From the NCBI RefSeq assembly GCF_946481715.1, contig NZ_CAMLOV010000110.1, forward strand, positions 1 to 19,031: a stretch of DNA of 19,031 nt, given 5' to 3'. The notes beneath the pieces were generated by a model. That model made no database searches. It saw only the letters and a program-made list of their open reading frames with translations, and was not told the origin of the DNA. The position numbers and the translations under genes were made by a program. Origin of the DNA: an uncultured Mucilaginibacter sp. Its GTDB lineage: Bacteria > Bacteroidota > Bacteroidia > Sphingobacteriales > Sphingobacteriaceae. Below, piece after piece: positions 6,646 to 13,530 of this stretch (within the stretch, counting starts at the first letter, position 1; every line of letters begins with the position of its first letter).

Positions 6646-8250
6646 ATGCCCGTCAACCGCAATGCCCTCATCCGTTACCGCACCATCGACCAGTGCCTGC
6701 AAAACCGCCGTCGTAAATGGACGCTGGCCGACTTGATGGATGCCTGCAGCGAGGCTATTTACGAGTACCAGGGCATTGATACCGGCGTGAGCCGCCGTAC
6801 CATACAAGGCGATATAGAGATGATGCGCAGCAATAAGCTGGGTTACGAAGCGCCGATTGTGGTGGTTGATAAGAAGTACTATACCTATAGCGACAAAAAT
6901 TACAGCATCACCAATAGTCCGCTAAACCAGCAGGATATGCAGGTGCTGAGCGAGGTATCTGACTTGCTGAAACAGTTTAAAGGCTTTAACCACTTTACCG
7001 ACCTGAACGAGATGGTGAGCAAACTGGAAGACAAGATATACAGCCAGAAAACGCAAAGCGCCCCGGTGATCGATTTCGAGAAGAACGATAACCTGAAGGG
7101 GCTGGAATGGATTGAAGTGATCCGCAGGTACATTGTGGCCAAAAAAACCATCTGTGTTACCTACCAAAGCTTTAAGGCGCGCGAGGCCAGCACCTTTTGC
7201 TTTAGCGGGTATTTGCTAAAGGAGTACCGCAACCGCTGGTTTGTGCTGGGCCTTGCACACGTACGCCACCGGCCATTGTTAAACCTGGCGCTGGACAGGA
7301 TCCAAACCATCACCGCGCACGATGATGATTATATTGAAAATACGGGTATCGATTTTGCTACTTACTACAACGATGTGATAGGGGTAACCAAATCGCCAAA
7401 CCAGCGCGATGTGGAGGTGGTGTTCTGGATAGATAATACCAACGCGCCTTACGTAATTACAAAGCCGCTACACCATACCCAAAAGCTGCTGAGCGAGGAC
7501 GCAACGGGTAAGATCTTCAGTATCCGGGTGATATTGAATTTTGAACTGGAACGTGAACTGCTTGGCTTTGGTGCCAAAATGCGGGTGCTTGGCCCGCGGA
7601 TATTGGTAAAACAAATAAAAGCGCAATTAAAGAAAACGCTGGAACAATACGACAGCGGCAGCGCGATGCCCCCGGGCAATGGCGCAACAACCGAAAATAC
7701 GATGAAAGAAAAAGACATAACAGGAGCCAGCAAGTTTTTGAGCCTGGTACTGCGGCACCGGCCGGAAGTGATCGGCATCGAGCTGGACGAACAAGGCTGG
7801 GTGAATGTGGAGGAACTGATAAAACAGGCCAATGCGCATGGGCAGCCCCTTACCCCGGAGCTGTTAAACCATGTAGTGCAAACCAACAGTAAAAAGCGTT
7901 TTGCTTTTGACGAGAGCGGGGAGAAGATCCGCGCCAGCCAGGGGCATTCGGTTGATGTTGACCTGGGCTACCAGCCGCAGGTACCCCCGGAGATACTGTA
8001 TCACGGTACGGCCGAAAAGTCGGTAGCGGCAATTCGGCAGAGCGGACTGGATAAGCAAAGCCGCCAGCACGTGCACTTAAGCGGCGATATAGAAACGGCG
8101 ATACAGGTGGGCAGCAGGCATGGCAAGCCTGCCGTGTTTACTGTGCTTGCCGGCGAAATGCATAAAAGCGGCTACGCGTTTTACTTGTCGGAAAATAACG
8201 TCTGGCTGACGGATGCGGTGCCACCTAAGTTTTTAAAATTGGGAGAATAG
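6646..8250 (+). CDS. Fusion of a WYL-domain transcription regulator and RNA 2'-phosphotransferase (KptA/Tpt1)
   Basis: One uninterrupted 534-codon frame. Residues ~5-65 form a winged-helix DNA-binding region (TIDQCLQNRRRKWTLADL, then SRRTIQGDIEMMRS). Residues ~155-345 are a WYL ligand-binding domain with its C-terminal extension; the signature reads NRWFVLGL (196-203), preceded by ICVTYQSF. A short linker (about 335-352, Gly/Ala/Thr-rich) leads to a complete KptA domain at 353-534. KptA/Tpt1 uses NAD+ to remove an internal 2'-phosphate from RNA, yielding ADP-ribose 1'',2''-cyclic phosphate. The four family catalytic residues fit Arg370 and His371 (LVLRHRPE), Arg429 (KIRASQGHS) and Arg491 (VGSRHGKP); YHGT (452-455) and LSENNVWLTD are also typical. 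An internal ATG at residue 353 could allow a separate KptA product. Divergence from rtcB suggests WYL-controlled RNA repair. Each domain call is strong; the regulatory role is inferred. Confidence 0.92.
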   Translation: MPVNRNALIRYRTIDQCLQNRRRKWTLADLMDACSEAIYEYQGIDTGVSRRTIQGDIEMMRSNKLGYEAPIVVVDKKYYTYSDKNYSITNSPLNQQDMQVLSEVSDLLKQFKGFNHFTDLNEMVSKLEDKIYSQKTQSAPVIDFEKNDNLKGLEWIEVIRRYIVAKKTICVTYQSFKAREASTFCFSGYLLKEYRNRWFVLGLAHVRHRPLLNLALDRIQTITAHDDDYIENTGIDFATYYNDVIGVTKSPNQRDVEVVFWIDNTNAPYVITKPLHHTQKLLSEDATGKIFSIRVILNFELERELLGFGAKMRVLGPRILVKQIKAQLKKTLEQYDSGSAMPPGNGATTENTMKEKDITGASKFLSLVLRHRPEVIGIELDEQGWVNVEELIKQANAHGQPLTPELLNHVVQTNSKKRFAFDESGEKIRASQGHSVDVDLGYQPQVPPEILYHGTAEKSVAAIRQSGLDKQSRQHVHLSGDIETAIQVGSRHGKPAVFTVLAGEMHKSGYAFYLSENNVWLTDAVPPKFLKLGE

Positions 8251-8279
8251 GGGGGGATGCAAATTTCCCAAATTGAAAA
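8231..8279 (+). terminator. Candidate hairpin terminator at the end of the WYL-KptA gene
   Basis: TTTTAAAATTGGGA (8231-8244) and TCCCAAATTGAAAA (8266-8279) pair over 14 positions with two mismatches, spanning the stop codon. The loop is long and contains a G-run, and only a broken pyrimidine tract follows, so termination strength is uncertain. Confidence 0.35.
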
Positions 8280-8388
8280 AGTCCTTCTTTTGCTGAAAAT
8301 ACCGCCGAGCGGGTGATGTAATTTCAAACCACAGAAAAGCACCGAAAAACCACAGAAAAACGCAAATTTTCGCAACCCGCCTTTTTGC

Positions 8389-8518
8389 TGTACGAAACTG
8401 TACGAAACTGTACGAATTTGTGCGAAACTGTACGAAAGTGTGCGAAACTGTACGAATCGCAAGAAAAATTGTACGAAGTGTACGAGATTGTACGAACTGT
8501 ACGATTCGTACAGTTCGT
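8389..8518. repeat. Array of ~10-bp TGTACGAAAC-like units ending in an inverted copy
   Basis: Seven consecutive 10-bp units start at 8389, 8399, 8409, 8419, 8429, 8439 and 8449 (core TGTACGA, twice TGTGCGA; tails AAC, ATT, AAG or ATC). An 11-base interruption (8459-8469) follows, then four more cores at 8470, 8479, 8489 and 8498 with 9-10-bp spacing, and one core in the opposite direction (TCGTACA, 8506-8512). The period is close to one DNA turn, so all cores face the same side of the helix. It lies in the 368-bp gap between the WYL-KptA stop and the ArsR gene; no gene is seen in the gap. It could be a multi-site protein-binding array or simply an expanded tandem repeat. Confidence 0.8.
8492..8518. 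promoter_or_regulatory. Perfect 27-bp palindrome closing the TGTACGA array
   Basis: ACGAACTGTACGA and TCGTACAGTTCGT (13 bp each) flank a single T. The arms are made from the array's own unit, with the last one inverted. It is compatible with a dimer-binding operator, or with a hairpin in transcripts of either strand. Confidence 0.6.
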
Positions 8519-8555
8519 CCTGGTAAATTGGTATTTAAAATAGTTAAAAAATAAA

Positions 8556-8605
8556 TTGCGAAACCAAAAAGTTGCGCATATATTTGCAACTGATTGGTTT
8601 CGCAA
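8556..8605 (+). promoter_or_regulatory. Promoter embedded in a nested dyad operator of the ArsR gene
   Basis: Outer 12-bp perfect arms TTGCGAAACCAA (8556-8567) and TTGGTTTCGCAA (8594-8605) enclose inner arms AGTTGC (8570-8575) and GCAACT (8586-8591). The left half alone is also a dyad (TGCGAAAC...GTTGCGCA). At the centre lies TATATTTG (8579-8586), an exact Bacteroidota -7 box, with TTG at 8556-8558 about 20 bases before it as a plausible -33 element. A repressor bound here would cover the promoter, 14 bases upstream of the ArsR ATG at 8619. Autoregulation by the ArsR protein is the natural inference. Confidence 0.65.
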
Positions 8606-8618
8606 ATAACATAAATAA

Positions 8619-8939
8619 ATGAGAAGAGATGTTTTCCAGGCAATAGCCGACCCTACCAGGAGGGCAATTATAGCCCTGATCGCCCTACAAGCGATGACAC
8701 CGAATGCGCTTGCCGAGCATTTTGATACAACCCGGCAGGCGGTTTCTAAGCACCTGCGCATCTTAACGGAGTGCGAACTGATAAAGCAGGAGCCCAAAGG
8801 CAGGGAAATTTATTACCTATTAGAAATAGACAAAATGAAAGAAATTGACAAATGGATGGAGCAGTTCCGCAAAATTTGGGAAACCCGTTTTAGCCAACTC
8901 GACGAGCTATTATCTACTATTAAAAAGAACAACTCTTGA
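8619..8939 (+). CDS. ArsR/SmtB-family winged-helix transcription repressor
   Basis: This 106-aa protein is a normal size for the family. The opening [20 protein letters not shown] is the typical first helix. The recognition helix is in [18 protein letters not shown] (about 33-50), followed by the wing [18 protein letters not shown]. The last ~35 residues form a dimerisation helix. No cysteine metal-site motif (ELCVCD type) is seen, so it belongs with the non-metal members such as those paired with SRPBCC-type proteins. The promoter just upstream lies inside a dyad, pointing to autorepression. The next gene on the same strand is a DHFR-like reductase 88 bp downstream; ArsR, SRPBCC and DHFR-like genes are often adjacent in Bacteroidota, and here the SRPBCC gene is absent. 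Confidence 0.92.
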   Translation: MRRDVFQAIADPTRRAIIALIALQAMTPNALAEHFDTTRQAVSKHLRILTECELIKQEPKGREIYYLLEIDKMKEIDKWMEQFRKIWETRFSQLDELLSTIKKNNS

Positions 8940-9027
8940 GCAGTAGCGTTAACAAATACGTAGAACTGCTTGGGTATGAATAGTATAAAAGTGCGGAGTC
9001 AGCACTATAATCACTGACGGATTACCT

Positions 9028-9636
9028 ATGAGAAAAATTATCGTGACAACATTTATTACGTTGGATGGCGTAATGCAGGCACCAGGTGGCCCCGAGGAGG
9101 ATACCTCAGGAGCCTTTCTATACGGCGGCTGGTCGGCACCGTATAACGACGAAGTTTCGGGTGTGGCAATGAAAAAACAAATGGAACCTGCCGATTTGCT
9201 ATTGGGCAGGAAAACATTTGACATTTTTGCTACCTACTGGCCCGAACATGCCAGCATCTGGCCAGGGATAAATGAGGTAACAAAGTACGTATTGTCTGGT
9301 ACCCTACAAGAGTCGGACCCGATCGTAACGGGGTGGAACAACTCGGTAGTCCTCAAAAGCGTGGCGGATATCGAAAAGCTCAAAAATTCAGAAGGTGCCG
9401 ACCTGAAAGTTTGGGGCAGCGCCGAATTGGTTCAACTGCTGTTAAAGCACGATCTAGTGGACGAACTTTGGCTCAAAATTTACCCTGTTACCCTTGGCCA
9501 GGGGAAAAAACTGTTCGCCAATGGCCCTATCCCGGCGGCATTTACCTTAACGGAGAGCCAGGTTACGCCAAGCGGGGTCGTCTTTGTAAATTACATACGG
9601 TCCGGAGAAGTTAAAACAGGCACTATAGGTGGATAA
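9028..9636 (+). CDS. Dihydrofolate-reductase-like protein (RibD C-terminal domain family)
   Basis: This 202-aa protein fills one DHFR/RibD_C fold. It has VTTFITLDGVMQAPGGPEED at the N-terminus (first strand and loop), ADLLLGRKTFDIFATYWP (about 55-72, including the LLGRKT dinucleotide-binding segment), DLKVWGSAELVQLLL (Rossmann-like turn) and VDELWLKIYPVTLGQGKKLF near the end. Family members are NADPH-dependent reductases, mostly of unknown substrate; it is not the essential folate enzyme, which has a different motif set. It probably follows ArsR in one transcript (88-bp gap) or has its own promoter. A hairpin terminator lies just after it. The ATG at 9028 fits the family start. Confidence 0.9.
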   Translation: MRKIIVTTFITLDGVMQAPGGPEEDTSGAFLYGGWSAPYNDEVSGVAMKKQMEPADLLLGRKTFDIFATYWPEHASIWPGINEVTKYVLSGTLQESDPIVTGWNNSVVLKSVADIEKLKNSEGADLKVWGSAELVQLLLKHDLVDELWLKIYPVTLGQGKKLFANGPIPAAFTLTESQVTPSGVVFVNYIRSGEVKTGTIGG

Positions 9637-9663
9637 GGCTGGCCATATGTGTTTTCAAGTAAA

Positions 9664-9707
9664 TTAACCAGAGGCCGCTTATGAATATTAAGAGGCCTTT
9701 GGTTTAA
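9664..9707. terminator. Bidirectional hairpin terminator between convergent genes
   Basis: TTAACCAGAGGCC (9664-9676) pairs with GGCCTTTGGTTTAA (9694-9707), allowing one bulge and one G-U pair. It lies in the 67-bp gap between the converging reductase and FG-GAP genes and overlaps the latter's stop codon. A/T-rich sequence follows on both sides. Confidence 0.6.
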
Positions 9708-12700
9708 TTGTTAATTTCTCTTTTACTGCCGTTATAGCCCGTTATTACAATTTTAGCAACGCCCGGGTCAACCTTTAATGCACGCGAGGACTGGGAGAGG
9801 TAAGTACACCCGTAATAAAACTCCACATGTTTCTTACCGGCATTTTTATAGGTGATATCCGCATAAAAATCACCCGGGTTCAGCCGGATCCATTTTGCAG
9901 GTGTACTGCCTGTTTTTTCGTAAACTTTTATCGCACCCTGGTTTTGCGTGGCGATAAAAAGCTCTTTACCACCGGCTTGTATGGATGCCAGGCCTTTGGC
10001 ATCGCCATTGATGCATAGCCCGCTTTGTGCCATTTTAATGGCTGTAAAGCCACCTTTACCATTGCCTTTTAAGTACAGCCCCATAAAGGCATCGTGCCTG
10101 CCTGTAAACGGCTCCATGCCAAAATCGTTACCCGCCATAATGAGGTCGAGGTTGCCGTCGAGGTCGATGTCTTCGGCTACCATGCCGTAAACAGGAGCCA
10201 TTTGAGCCGCTAAAGGCATAGCCGATATGCTGAATTTACCGCCGCCATTGTTTTGGATAAAGCTGGTGTTCATATCAGTAGCTTTTAACTCAATCGCATT
10301 TTCTTTATCCTTATCGCTCCAGAGGTTCTGCATGGTGGCGCGGCCAAAACCTTTATAGGTTGGGTATTTTTTTCGGATACCGATCACCTGGCTTATCAGG
10401 TCGTCGCGGGTATGCATGGGGAAGGCCTTTTGTGTGCCGTCTTCTGCCTTCATATAACAAAATATCATCGCGTCGAAAGAGCCATTGCCATCTACATCTT
10501 TACCCATAATGGTCATGGGTTGCGTAGCTGATGCCTTATAGTTTGAATTTTGGCCAAGATTACCGGCTATGTAATCGGTTTTGCCATCGTTGTTAAAATC
10601 GCCGGCAACAATGCTGTTCCACCAACCCACATGGCTGCTAATGCCCGATGTTGCGGTTACGTTGTTAAAACTACTGCCCGTATTTTGATAAAAGGTAATG
10701 GGCATCCATTCGCCTACTACGATCAGGTCGGGTTTTCCGTCGTTGTTAAAATCGCTCCAAAGGGCATCCGTTATCATACCGCCATGGGCAAGCCCCGGGC
10801 AAATTTCTGCCGTTACATCCGTAAACAAGCCTCCGTTGTTTTGCAGGATATGGCTGGCAGGAGAGGAGGGGTAAGCACCCGAAACCGAACGCCCGCCTAC
10901 AAAAAGGTCGAGATCGCCATCGGCATCAAAGTCTGCCGCCCGTACGCAGGAACCGTTGTCATATTCAACCGGCAGGGCGGTAAAGCTGCGCTCGAATAGC
11001 CCTTTGCCATTGTTTATATACAATCGGTCCTGCGCGGAGGTATGCCCCTTGGGGAATTCATAACTGCCGCTAACTGCGTACAAGTCCAGGTTGCCATCGC
11101 CATTGGCATCAAATAATAAGGCGCCCATATCCTCTTCCTCTTTAAAATCCTCATGCAAAAAGCGCTTGTTATCCATAGTGAAACGCCCGCTCTGGTTTTG
11201 CATAAAAAACACGCCTTTATTACCTGCCGAGCCCCCTACATAAAAATCGTCAAAGCCGTTTTTATCAACATCGCCAACAGCAATGCAGGGCCCATATTGG
11301 CTTAATTTGTGGGGGAGGGTAGGCTGGATATTATAATCGATGGCATCCTTTTCCTGGTGTACAAAGTTGATGCCCGATTCGGCATTAGCTGCCTTAAACA
11401 CCGGTTTAACTACCTCAGGTATCCCCGGAGGGTAATTGCCCGAGCTATTTTTATATTGGATTTTTACTGTTTGGTTTGCCTTTATATTGCTTAATAGCTG
11501 CGTTTTACCATCGGGCCACCTAATACGCAACGAATCGATATTAGTTGCCGCGCCCAGCCCGAAATGCGCCAGTGCGTCAACGGTACTCATATACCCCCGG
11601 CAAGGCTGCTGGTCGTAAGCCTGTTGTTTGCCCTGGTAGTAAATGCGGATAATTGCGCCAATGCCTCCCTTGTTTTTATCGTCGCCTTCCAACGTCACTT
11701 TAAGATAGTTGTGGTTTTTGTTCACCCCGCTTTTACTGTTGAGGCTGTTTTCGTAAATAAAGGCGTCATCATTTATGTTATTGATCACCAGGTCCATATC
11801 GCCATCGTTGTCCAAATCGGCATAAACGCCGCCGGTGGAGAAGGTTGGTTTGGTTATCCCCCAGTTTTTCGATTCATCGTTAAACATATAACCTCCCTTG
11901 TTGCGGAAGGCATAGCTGGCCGTTTTTACCACCGGGAACGAGTCAGCAGCGGCGAGGGTTGTGTTCTCTTTTACTGTGCGGCCCTGGTCGTTGGTGTAAA
12001 GTGCGTGGTCTAAGTCTGTCACATCGCGCGGGTACCCGTTGGTAATCACCATGTCGCGGTAGCCATCATTGTCAAAATCGGTCACCAGCGGTGTCCAACT
12101 CCAGTCGGTTTGGTAAATGCCTGCCATATAGGCTATCTCGCTAAACTGCGGATTGCCGCCTGCTACCTGCCCCTGGTTTAGCTGCAATACGTTGCGGATG
12201 TATTGATGGTCGTACTTAAACTTATTGTTATTGATGTAGGTAATATAATTATCGCCCACGAGCATGGTTTTTTTGCGGAGGTTTTCCTCCGGCAGCATCT
12301 CCAGCGATACCAGGTCGGCCAGCCCATCGTTATTGATATCTACCAGATCCGACCCCATTACCGACCAGCCCGTATGCTTAAAATATTCGGATGAGCGGTT
12401 GGTAAACGTGCCGTTTTTGTTGTTGATGTATAAGATGTCGTTAGAAATGAAGTCGTTACCAACGTAAATATCGGGCCAGCCGTCGTTATTAATATCCGCT
12501 ACCGAAACGGAGTTGCCAAAGCCCTCCAGTAAAATACCCGCCTCTTTGCTAACATTGGTAAATGTACCATTGCCGTTGTTGCGGTACAGGCGGTCGGTAT
12601 TTTCGGCGCTGCCATCGGTTAGTTTTGGGCGGTAGGCAACCGGCGTTTCCTTTCCCAGGAAGTTGGTGAGCAAATACATATCCAGGAATCCATCACGATC

Positions 12701-13264
12701 GTAATCAAAGAAAATAGCTTGTGTACTGTACCCGGTATCCTGCAAACCATAGGCCTGCGCCGATTCCTTAAACGTGGGGATGCTGTCTTTGCTAAGCCCC
12801 TGGTTTATATACAACATGTTTTTGCGTTGGGCCGGGTTGTTTTTAAACGAGGCACAAACGTAAATATCCATCCGCCCGTCGTTATTGATATCTACTACAG
12901 ATACCCCGGTACACCAACGCCCTTCGCCGCCAACTCCCGCCGTAGCGGTAACATCTTTAAAAGCGAGCCCGCCTTTATTTAGAAATAATTTGCCGGGTAC
13001 CATATTTCCTGCAAAGTAAATATCGGGCTTGCCATCCTGGTTAAAATCGCCAATGCCTACGCCGGCACCATTATACAGGTATGGGTGGTTGAGGATATTT
13101 AGGCTGTCGCTTTCCGTAATGTTGTTTTTAAATTCTATACCTGTTTCCCCAGCCGGCAGTAGCTTAAATAAGGTATTGGCGTCTTGTTTTTTTGAGCATG
13201 CAGCTAATAAAAAAAGTGCTGCGCTTAATAAAATTATACAGGGCTTTTGCTTGCAGGTAAACAT
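9704..13264 (-). CDS. FG-GAP/VCBS-repeat lipoprotein with UnbV/ASPIC domain (CRTAC1-like)
   Basis: The 1186-aa protein has a lipoprotein signal: a hydrophobic core (IILLSAALFLLAAC) with the lipobox Cys at 23, followed by SKKQ. Two beta-propeller halves each carry FG-GAP/VCBS repeats with calcium-loop motifs of the type DxNxDGxxD. I count about 14, for example DFNQDGKPD (73-81), DINNDGWPD (257-265), DLDNDGDMD (483-491), and later DANGDGNLD and DIDLDGNLD. Between the halves is a UnbV/ASPIC domain (about 533-603: GGIGAIIRIYYQGKQQ, HFGLGAA, LRIRWPDG). The family is extracytoplasmic, probably calcium-binding, and in Bacteroidota often lies near SusC/SusD or vanadium-haloperoxidase-like genes; its biochemical role is not established. 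It is divergent from the haloperoxidase-like gene at 13531 across 266 bp, so a shared function is plausible. Confidence 0.9.
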   Translation of the reverse strand: MFTCKQKPCIILLSAALFLLAACSKKQDANTLFKLLPAGETGIEFKNNITESDSLNILNHPYLYNGAGVGIGDFNQDGKPDIYFAGNMVPGKLFLNKGGLAFKDVTATAGVGGEGRWCTGVSVVDINNDGRMDIYVCASFKNNPAQRKNMLYINQGLSKDSIPTFKESAQAYGLQDTGYSTQAIFFDYDRDGFLDMYLLTNFLGKETPVAYRPKLTDGSAENTDRLYRNNGNGTFTNVSKEAGILLEGFGNSVSVADINNDGWPDIYVGNDFISNDILYINNKNGTFTNRSSEYFKHTGWSVMGSDLVDINNDGLADLVSLEMLPEENLRKKTMLVGDNYITYINNNKFKYDHQYIRNVLQLNQGQVAGGNPQFSEIAYMAGIYQTDWSWTPLVTDFDNDGYRDMVITNGYPRDVTDLDHALYTNDQGRTVKENTTLAAADSFPVVKTASYAFRNKGGYMFNDESKNWGITKPTFSTGGVYADLDNDGDMDLVINNINDDAFIYENSLNSKSGVNKNHNYLKVTLEGDDKNKGGIGAIIRIYYQGKQQAYDQQPCRGYMSTVDALAHFGLGAATNIDSLRIRWPDGKTQLLSNIKANQTVKIQYKNSSGNYPPGIPEVVKPVFKAANAESGINFVHQEKDAIDYNIQPTLPHKLSQYGPCIAVGDVDKNGFDDFYVGGSAGNKGVFFMQNQSGRFTMDNKRFLHEDFKEEEDMGALLFDANGDGNLDLYAVSGSYEFPKGHTSAQDRLYINNGKGLFERSFTALPVEYDNGSCVRAADFDADGDLDLFVGGRSVSGAYPSSPASHILQNNGGLFTDVTAEICPGLAHGGMITDALWSDFNNDGKPDLIVVGEWMPITFYQNTGSSFNNVTATSGISSHVGWWNSIVAGDFNNDGKTDYIAGNLGQNSNYKASATQPMTIMGKDVDGNGSFDAMIFCYMKAEDGTQKAFPMHTRDDLISQVIGIRKKYPTYKGFGRATMQNLWSDKDKENAIELKATDMNTSFIQNNGGGKFSISAMPLAAQMAPVYGMVAEDIDLDGNLDLIMAGNDFGMEPFTGRHDAFMGLYLKGNGKGGFTAIKMAQSGLCINGDAKGLASIQAGGKELFIATQNQGAIKVYEKTGSTPAKWIRLNPGDFYADITYKNAGKKHVEFYYGCTYLSQSSRALKVDPGVAKIVITGYNGSKREINN

Positions 13265-13465
13265 TTATAAATAAATAATGGCCTAAAGTTGCGTGCCGGG
13301 TGTGCTGTTATATACGTAGATGTTTAACCTAAGTAGCACCCTAAGCCGCAGGTAGATAATTGGTATTTAAATGTAAAGAAAACGTATTTTAAAACACAGC
13401 TTTCGTCAAATCATCTCAAAAGTTAGTGAAAATGTATCGCCGGGGATAATGCTATTTTAAGAATA

Positions 13466-13473
13466 TATATTTG
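13466..13473 (+). promoter_or_regulatory. Candidate -7 promoter box for the haloperoxidase-like gene
   Basis: TATATTTG matches the Bacteroidota TAnnTTTG consensus exactly, 57 bases before the ATG at 13531. No clear TTG/TTTG -33 element is present at the usual spacing. The rest of 13265-13530 is A/T-rich, with no repeat or gene that I can see. Confidence 0.4.
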
Positions 13474-13530
13474 CTTAATAGTTTTAAAAGCCACGCCTGC
13501 CGGGCAAACCTGATAATTTGTTTTTGATTT

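Noticed and set aside
7702..8250. A separate kptA gene starting at the internal ATG
   Set aside because: The frame is continuous from 6646 with no stop, overlap or shift; an internal start is possible but the simplest reading is one fused protein.
8389..8518. CRISPR array
   Set aside because: Units are ~10 bp with no unique spacers between them, and no cas genes are present.
8181..8797. Minus-strand open frames with repeated YSFVQFRTVS-like peptide
   Set aside because: The peptide repeat is only the translation of the TGTACGAAAC array; the frames also run antisense into the ArsR and WYL-KptA genes.
9948..12013. Several plus-strand open frames of 80-150 codons within the FG-GAP gene
   Set aside because: All are antisense to the 1186-codon gene whose calcium-loop repeats are unmistakable; none has a domain of its own.
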